Shown: positions 34,701 to 43,362 of the stretch, piece by piece | Position numbering within the stretch: the first letter of the stretch is position 1 | Layout: each line of letters starts with the position of its first letter | From: Dipteris shenzhenensis | Lineage: Eukaryota; Polypodiophyta; Polypodiopsida; Gleicheniales | Assembly: GCA_047967505.1 (NCBI GenBank) | Contig: CM106538.1 | Length of the DNA: 64,000 nt | Strand: one strand, 5' to 3' | Made by a program: the position numbers and the translations under genes | The notes under the pieces: generated by a model | The model's input: the letters and a program-made list of their open reading frames with translations, nothing else | What the model was told of the DNA's origin: nothing | Database searches by the model: none

Positions 34701-37700
34701 TCTCTATATAAGAGAGGCCCAATTGTATGGATGACACTACAGCTACACTACAGACACTCAAGCAATACAATTATTCCTTGTTCTCTGCTATTTCAGTCTC
34801 CTTTCTGTTCCTTAGCACATTTCTAAATATAGTAAATCTAGGATTTCTTACAAAGCTCCGTTTGATCTTTTCATATGTCTTAGTGATCCTAGCATGTCCT
34901 GCCATAGGAGATGAGTGTATTTCATGCAAAACCAACATCCTATACTTTGAATGTGGCACTAGATAAATTGTCCTTCCAGTACAACAGCCCATTATGCAGC
35001 TTAAATTCAGCATGCCCTTGGCTTGAAGGCTCCTATAACTCCAACAATATGGGAGCTGCTTTTGAATTCTGCATATATTCTTCCTGAATCCCAGGAATCC
35101 ACTCCTGATAGATGGTGGAATCGGCAGATAAACTACAAGCCCACATTCTAGACAAGGCATCGGCAACCACATTTTCTTTCCCCTTCCTGTACTCAATGTC
35201 GAAATCGTAGGACTGAACTGCAGCCAACCACTTCTTCTGCTTCATGGACAAATTGCGCTGCGTAAGAAAGTACTTGATTCTGCCCAATGATTTCAACCAA
35301 TCACAACTCAGGACAGCATCTATTGGGCCCATATCCAGTGCCAAGAGATCACCTGCAAATTTATAATCATCAGAGAACTTCTTGGCAACCATATTTGCTG
35401 ATCATATGCTGTCCAAAAGCACCCTGGAGCATAGAAGCAAGTGCATCCAAAAACTGTGCATGCGCTGCCTGTGCTTCTCGAGATACACGAGAGAGAGGCT
35501 GAGTAGTAGGGATCTCTCTACTACCAGTGGATGCACCCACTATGGAAGGCAGTTGCTCATGCTGAGCAGCCGCATCACTGCCATGAAGTGACTCATGAGG
35601 GGCACGCTTGGGTGCCATGGTGAGTGTCGAGAGAGAGAGAGAGAAGAAGGTCTTGGAGTTTGCTGTCCATACTCCACCTTCGATAGGTGTGGCAGGTGCA
35701 ATATCTACATGACGAAGCACATCCCCGTTAACATAAGACGGCACCTCCAACAGGTTTTATAGTTATTGGATGAAATTTCTTTACATCTGTCATCAGCACT
35801 GACAAGAGTTCCAAACCAACCTAGAATACTTGGGAGGTGCCATGTTTTAGCTATCTTCTCTATGCATCCCAAAAGATTAACCACAGTACTTGGATGACAC
35901 TAGCTCCATTGGTTTGTAGTAGGGAGAAGCACTCTTTGGTCTAATGGGCCATTCTTCGTTTTACTGTCATTTTTCAGAATTTCCAATCATAATTGGACCT
36001 GTGTGTATTCATATAGCTGCGGATGCACGCCTTCAATACACTATTACATTGCTTTCTTTTCAAGCACAAACAGATTTGGCAAATATGTAGTCAAAGGTGC
36101 TATGATATTGAGGAAAATGGCTCAAGGCCTTGTTCAAGGGTGCATTTCATATCATGAGCTCCTGTCATGGAAGCATGGGCAGCTGAACATTGATCAAGGC
36201 GTCCTTTGGAATAGAGAGTTTAAATGTCTCTCACGACTGAGATAAAAGAATAATTTCAGATTGAGAGGAAGGTTTCATGTTGTTCATACGAATGGTGACA
36301 AGTCTTGTAGAAAAGATGTATTTAACATCTAAAGCGAGGGGTTGGCTAAGGCTGAGGATGAGATCTTTTTTATTCTGGTTTGTGTCATATTGCAATTTCT
36401 GATAACCATTACACGCATTGTTTGGCATTTTTTCACTACAAATCAAGAACTTGAGATCTGTTGGATGGATGGGTGCAGGTTCTCATCATTGGCGTGGAGC
36501 CTCTAGATGCAAATGCCATGGCTCTATCCCTACACCATGGTGAGCGTGTTATGCTGGAGAGCGTTGGGGGTTTTGCAGATGGAGTGGCAGTGAAATGCGT
36601 TGGGGAAGAAACTTTTCGAATCTGCAGGGAATTGGTTGATGGAGTGGTTCTTGTGAGCCGGGATGCAATTTGTGCTGCTATCAAAGTAAGGAAGTGTGCA
36701 TGTATACTCAGTAACTTGTTCTAATTTCTTATGCATATTGAATCTTTTCTACCTTGATGTTCCAGGACATGTTTGAGGAGAAGAGAAGTATTCTTGAGCC
36801 AGCAGGTGCACTTGCCTTGGCAGGGGCCCTAGCTTATTGCAAATATTATAATCTGTCTGGAGAAAGCATTGTGGCAGTAACAAGTGGAGCTAACATGAAT
36901 TTTGATCGATTGAGGCTGGTAACTCAGCTCGCTAATGTGGGTGCCAGGAAGGAAGCTGTTTTTGCAACTTTCATTCCGGAAGAGCGTGGATCGTTTAAGA
37001 GATTTATGGAAATGGTACGAGTGTTAATTACTTTTGATTATGTTGCCATTTATAATTTCTTCAAGGGACTAGAAGAGTTTCTCTATTATATCTCTGCACT
37101 GCAAGGCTTAGTGACAGTGTTTTAGAAAACTAAACGTGTTTATGTATCTTCTCAGGTCGGACCTATGAATGTTACAGAATTCAAATACCGTTACGATGAT
37201 GGCAAGGACAAAGCCCTTGTGCTCTGCAGGTGGGTTCGGCTGCCATCTTTTCTTTGCTGCTAACACATGCTACAGGTATTTATCAGAGCTGGTGATCTCA
37301 AAATGGTAGACACAGTCTACCAATTGACAATAAGAGTGTAAACAAAGGGAGGCCATTTGATGATGAGAGCTAAGGCTAGCCTTATAGTCATCAGGTCTTT
37401 TCTTTCTAAATTTTTGAAGAAAGCTAAGTTGAGGGCACTGAGGGTCAGGCAACGCTCCACAAGAGAAGCGTCATTATATAGATTTGGCAGGTTGGCATAA
37501 AATGTGCCCCAGCTTAATGAGTGGCACAGAAATGTGCTTAACTCAGATGTCATGGCAAGCCTGCTTAATGGACCGGTCATTCATTGCTGAGGATCGTTTC
37601 CTGTGTGTAAGGGTCTCAATATTGAAGCCATACATTAACAAATATGTTTTCACCACTAAGTGTAAATTCTTTGTATAAACATAGAACTTCGCTGTTCAAA

Positions 37701-40700
37701 TCTCTCTGAGGAGAATGGCATCTAAAGGCGAGCCATGATATTTTTTTAATCCTCATATAAGCCACCATGTGAAGATACTTCCTTGTGAGCCAGTTCTTTC
37801 GAAGAGCCTTCTCCTGTATGTTTTGAAAATAATACAAAATCAGCTATCTGTGAGGTGCTGCCGAGAAAGCGAAATGACCTACTTGCACAAAATGGTGGGC
37901 TATATGTGAAATGGATTCCTCAGTCGGTGAGAATGTAATAGATACCTGCAGGTTAAGCCTTGTAGGAGTGTTGATGCTGCTCAGTGGTCTTCCTGGAAGC
38001 CTCTATACCTTGCTCCCAAATCAAGGGCAAGTCAGTAATTAGTTTAATCTTTTGATTAGGCTTTTAATGCACAAATAATTAATTAAACAAGTAGGCCTAG
38101 AATAAATAAAATCCCAGGTTTGCTAGGCTCATAGCTTAACCTAGACAACAAGAATTTACCAAAACTGAAGCCATCTTTTAGATCTTGACTTGCCCTAGGT
38201 AACGTGCATGTGAGTGATCAAGATGCTAATCCTAACATCAAAGATTATGTGTTCGAAGATCGCATCTGCCTCAAGGTTAAACACTGATCTATCCTCATTG
38301 AGCCAAGCATCATTGTCCAACACATCAAGGCTCATGCATGGCTATTGGAGACCTAGCTGGTGTTAAGAAACCCTTTTGGATGTGTGAAGCATCATCAATC
38401 TCTTTTGGCACGTTGATAATTTAAGATTTAGGTGGTGGGTGACTCGATAGGATATATTGATGTGAAGTCCAACTTGTGCACTAGCTTCGAACTTTTTGTC
38501 ACTAAATGTGACTATGATGAATATTGAAGATCTGTCACCATACCGTATATGTTAAAGCAAGACCGTACTGAAGACGGAGAAAGTAAACTCTATTGAAGAT
38601 GGTAAAGTCATACTGAAGGTGACAAATGACATTGTAGGTTAGATCACTTTGAAGGTGATAAGAGTCACACTGAAGGTGACATGGACACACTAAATGTGTC
38701 AGACACATTGAAGATATTATAGGCTATACTGAAGATTGTGTTGTAGATAATGTGGTCATGCTAAAGATGACATGGTAACACTGAAAGTGACAAGAGCATA
38801 CATGGTGATCAGCCATGGTAAAAGAGCATACATAGTGATCAGCCATATCACGCTAAAGGTGACATGGTAACAGAGAAGGTGACAAGTGCATACATATTGA
38901 TCAGCCATGGTAAAAGCTCTGAACTATAAATAACCATGCACGCATGGTTCATAACAGATAACGGGCCAGGGTGTGAAGTCCTATCACAAGAACTTACACA
39001 AAGAAACTCACATGTGTAGTTAGTAAGCATTTGATCATAAGAAAGGGAAGACTTTGAAGAAAGTTTCTTGAAACTAGAAGAAGTCCCTTCCGTTAATTGC
39101 TCAAAGCAAAGTAATCATCTTCCTAAAGAAGATGAAACTCTTCTTCGAAGATTCCATAGGAAAATTTTCATTTCTTATATTGACAATGTTCCAATAACTT
39201 TACTTTTATTTGCAATTTTTTAAACTTAGAATGTCTTTTGAGAGAAGTGAGCGCCTGTCTTAGTTTCTCAAACAAAAGGATCTTATCTCAAAACACCAGA
39301 GCTTGTGCAAGTCTTCTAGATTTGTTTGCAATCCAAGTATCCCTTGTCTTTGTGTTGCTTGGAAGTTTCACAAAACTCCAAAAAAGCCAATATTTATTGC
39401 AGCTGCTTGTGAGACTACTTTGACAGATGTCTCTAAATGGCTAAGCTACTACTTCAAAGCCATGTTGCCTAGTGTCCATGAACTTTTGAGGGATTTATTA
39501 AAGGAGGCAAATGTCCCCTCGCATTCAAGCTAGATTTTAAATGACTCTATAGGAGGGATTCCTACTGTAAAATTTAATTCCTCTTGAAGCATTCAGGAAA
39601 AATATACAAAGGTCGAGTTGGAAGATCTGAAGTTTAGAATCAAAAAGCTAATTGCTGAAGTTTTAAAGCTGAGAGTTGACAAAGATAGATGCAAAGTGCT
39701 AAAAGTTGAGAAAACAACTTTATGTTTTGGCTTTTTGTGGCTAAATAATAAAGATCATGACATCGATTCTAGAAATAAAAGATACTCAAAGATAGTAAGT
39801 GTTGGAGATGTATGCTCTTGGATAGATTTTCTTTTAGATAATCTTTACATCACAATAGGTGATTCTTTGTTTCAACAAATTATAGGAGTCCCTATGGGCA
39901 CTAATTGTGCTATCTTTGCAAACTTTAATCTTTTCACTTATGACTGAGAGTTTATGCAACATCTTATTTCTATTAATACCTGCCCTATCATTTTACATAA
40001 GCTTAGCTAGTTAGGCGTTTTATACATGATGTATTTGTACCAGATGTTCTTGACTTTCAAGACTTTATGTACATAGACGCTTGTGCTTTGGAGAAGGAAT
40101 CTATCCTCGTCACTGTTGTGAACTGAGCTGCACTTCAAGAGGGGATTCTTGTGTTTCCTTAGATCTTAGACTTTTTCAATCTATTGTAGGATTAGAGGAC
40201 TTTATGGTTCTCAATCTTATGAGTGACTCTCGTGAGATTGAAACTGCACTATTTTGTGTTTTTAGAGGATGAGTTTGGGAATGTTCCTGGATTCATCTAG
40301 GTATATTGTAGGATTAGAGGTTGATATATGATAAACGTGCACAACCTGAATTTAATGGTTTACACACTATTAAAGTGCCTCACATTTCTGATTTGGCAAA
40401 ATATGGAGTCATTTCTTCCCAATTCCATAGATTTTCCCGCCTTTGTACAACTAAGGAGTCTTTTATCACTCAATATAGTAATTTGATCACTTTACTAATA
40501 CACAAGAGGTATAATCCAAGAAAAATAATGAAAAAAGTATGCACAATCTTAGATATGAAGTCTTTTATCTATGGTGTATCGGCTTTAGGCAAGAAGCAAG
40601 GATAAGAATAGCCTGTTTTTCTTTTACTTTCAAAAGAGAGTTTGATTGAGTATGCATGTTAAGTTAGGAATCTAATATAGCTGCTTATGCTTGAGAACTG

Positions 40701-40988
40701 ATAATGACATAAGTGGCGCTTTGCTTGCTAAGTATGTCTTCCTTTTGTTTTAAAAAAAAAAATTGTTACCTCTTTTTCTTCTCTCTTTTATTTTCTGTGT
40801 AGATTTTTGGACTTTAGAACAACAAAATTTCTAAATTTGTAGGATTGGATATATTCTAGTCATACAAAGGTGTATATAGGAATGTAATTTTGCATCTTTG
40901 TAGGTAGTGGTATATAAGTGTAAGGGGTTCATTTAGTTTTTGGTTTTTTAAATAATTCTTTCATTCTGTAATTTATTTCTTTCATTCC

Positions 40989-41025
<37 letters not shown>

Positions 41026-43309
41026 ATTCCTGTTTTTTGGAAGATTTTGTTTCTTGATTTGCTTGTTTATTTTTGCTTAGTCACCTTCTTCCTTTCTTCT
41101 TTATTTCTTGTTTTCTCTCTCTTTGACCCATTTTAGTAAGCATTGGGTTTGCCCAAGAGACTCCTCGTTTGAGAAAGTCTTGTAGTGTTTCCCAATAGTA
41201 CTGATATTCTTGTAGTGTTTCCCAATAATATTGAATAAGTTCTTTAGAAACCTAGTATAGCTTCTTATTCTTGGGCACTGATGACGACTTAAGTTCGCTT
41301 TCTAAGTATGTCTTCCTTTTGTTTTTCAAAAAATTTTGTTACCTCTTTTTTCTTCTCTTTCATTTTGTCTTTTATTTTCTGTGTAGATTCTCGGACTTTA
41401 GAATAACAAAAAATCTAAATTTGTACAATTTGATATATTATAGTCTTACAAAGGTATATATATACGATCATAAGAAAAGTAAATGAAAATATGGTATCCA
41501 ATAATAATCCATTAATGTAGTCAAGGAAAAGTGCAGGTATGCTATATGGTGAAGGATGATTTCCAAGCCATGTGAGGCCTACTGTTCCGTGTGTTATCTT
41601 TTATGTCCAAAGAAAGTTGCGTACCAATCGTCTAAGCTGTCCCATGCACCCTTTGTGGAAGCACCATCAAGATGCAGTGTACCAAGGGTTACACTCTCTT
41701 CTTGCAAGGGAGAGTTTGGATGAGCTCAAGTACAACATCTTAGGATGAACACTCTCAAGGGTGCAGCCTCCTACTCATGGGAGATGGCAATCACAAAGTT
41801 GTATCCTTGATAGTGCATAGTCGGGCCTCTAAGAGACTCACCCTAAGTGAGAGAACCCTTTGTCTTATAACGAAGCCTACTGATTTGTGCGAGTTGATCT
41901 TGACGCCCAAAGCCCAAAAACACCTCTTCAAAAGTAGTCTCAACCTCTCTAAGCTATTCGTTGATGATTCCATGAAAGGTTTGTGTCATCAGCAAACTCC
42001 AAGTCCAATAGCTCCTCCTTTTGAATCGGGAGCCGCATAGCTAAGATCTTGTAGGCTATGTTGAAGAGGCTCTTTCTCCACTGTCGAATGTTGGCTGAAT
42101 CTTCTCCCTTGGAAATAACAATATGGGAGATATGGGACCATCAAAGGTCTTGCAGAAGGCATGGTAGGGCGAGGCACTGACCATGTCCGAGAACTTTCTA
42201 AGAAGGCTGGGGAACTACATCCTCTCCCATACATTTCTGTACCCTGAGGGGCTTTAGGCCTCTAGCATTACCGTGGGGCTCTAGGGCCTCTAGCATCTTA
42301 GGTCCCCTAGCGAGCAGCGTCTGTTTCAGGTGCGGAATCCTTGGTCTGCAACAACTAGCCAATCATAAGTTGTGAAACCACTAATAGAACATGGACCTAG
42401 ATCTCCTAGTGAGCAGACTCTATCTGAGGTATGGAATACTTGTCCTGCAACAACTGGCTATACAACAAAGTAGTCAACCTCAAAATCTCATTGGGTCATC
42501 TGGCCCTCATCACAAAGATGCTGGAGCTGCATGCCTGCTGATCTAGGTCCTGTAGTTTGGAAGGACTGATCGGTCATCCTATCTCCATGATGTCCCTGGC
42601 TAGCCTGTACTCCGCTCGTCTAACCTTTATCATGTGCAGCCCTACTCTGGCATACTCGTACTTGGTCTGCCAGACGTGGTGACTCGGACTGCTGCTCCAC
42701 ATTTGCTCAATAGAAGCTAGGTCAGGGGAAGGACCATGAACCGCTCCTAAAGAGTCTGGCAGTGACTGACGGCTTGCTCTTGTACTGCTGCACTGCTCCT
42801 CTAGATAGCTTACGTGTACATTGCACCCAGATCACCTTGCAGGGGTGGCTTCGAGGGTTTAGATTGTGGATGAGTGCCTTTCTAACCTCCTCCTGTTGAT
42901 CTGGGATCCTCACTCACTGCAGTAACTCCCTATGGGTACGTGCCTTTCAAACCTCACTCCTTGCTGCAGTAACTTTCTATGTGGCTGCACTTGGCGAAGT
43001 ACGATTGGGGACTATTCTACCATGGTGGTCACTGTGGAACCTCCTCTCGCGTGGCCTAATCTCCAATGTAAAATTGTTTCGGCCTCTTCAAGAGGCCATT
43101 GTGTCTGTGTTAGCCGAAGCAGTAGCACCTCTTTTACTGTTGTTTTCCTATCCATCCCATTTCTTCCAAGCATTGGCCCTTCCTTTGTACCATCGTCTTT
43201 CTTTATATGCCAAAAATTCAGCCCCCTTGTAGCAGCCTATTGAGTCCCTTATTATAATGATTCATGAACATTTTGACCAAGTGCTTCCCTCTTAGAAATT
43301 ATGTGCCTT

Positions 43310-43362
<53 letters not shown>

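Larger units (their letters stand above)
27718..34852 (+). mobile_element. complete Ty3/gypsy (chromovirus-like) retrotransposon, 7.1 kb, TSD AAGCT
   Basis: Two 409-bp LTRs (27718-28126 and 34444-34852) differ at four positions by eye. They are flanked by AAGCT (27713-27717 and 34853-34857). A TGGTATCAGAGC PBS (28128) follows the 5' LTR, and a GAGTGGGAGGGGA polypurine tract precedes the 3' LTR. Inside are a 1.7-kb leader with two repeat blocks, gag, protease, reverse transcriptase, RNase H, integrase and a chromodomain-like end. In spite of near-identical LTRs the coding region has many stops and frameshifts. Confidence 0.95.
20546..35760 (-). mobile_element. internally deleted minus-strand Ty3/gypsy (chromodomain type) element, split by two insertions
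   Basis: The element survives in three pieces: 34858-35760 (gag N-terminus, protease end, RNase H end, integrase zinc-finger start), the 15-base stretch 27703-27717, and 20546-21737 (rest of integrase, chromodomain region, G-rich polypurine tract). Removing the copia and gypsy insertions with one copy of each target duplication makes the integrase run on. Almost all of gag and the whole reverse transcriptase are missing at internal junctions, so this was already a defective copy. No 5' LTR was found right of 35760. Confidence 0.8.
17371..36478 (+). other. intron 3 of threonine deaminase, 19.1 kb
   Basis: Exons 3 and 4 join in phase 0 and give uninterrupted family sequence, which defines the intron. 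From 17371 to 19944 and from 35761 to 36478 it holds no recognisable gene. Between them lie a 144-bp tandem duplication and three LTR retrotransposons. Confidence 0.9.
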
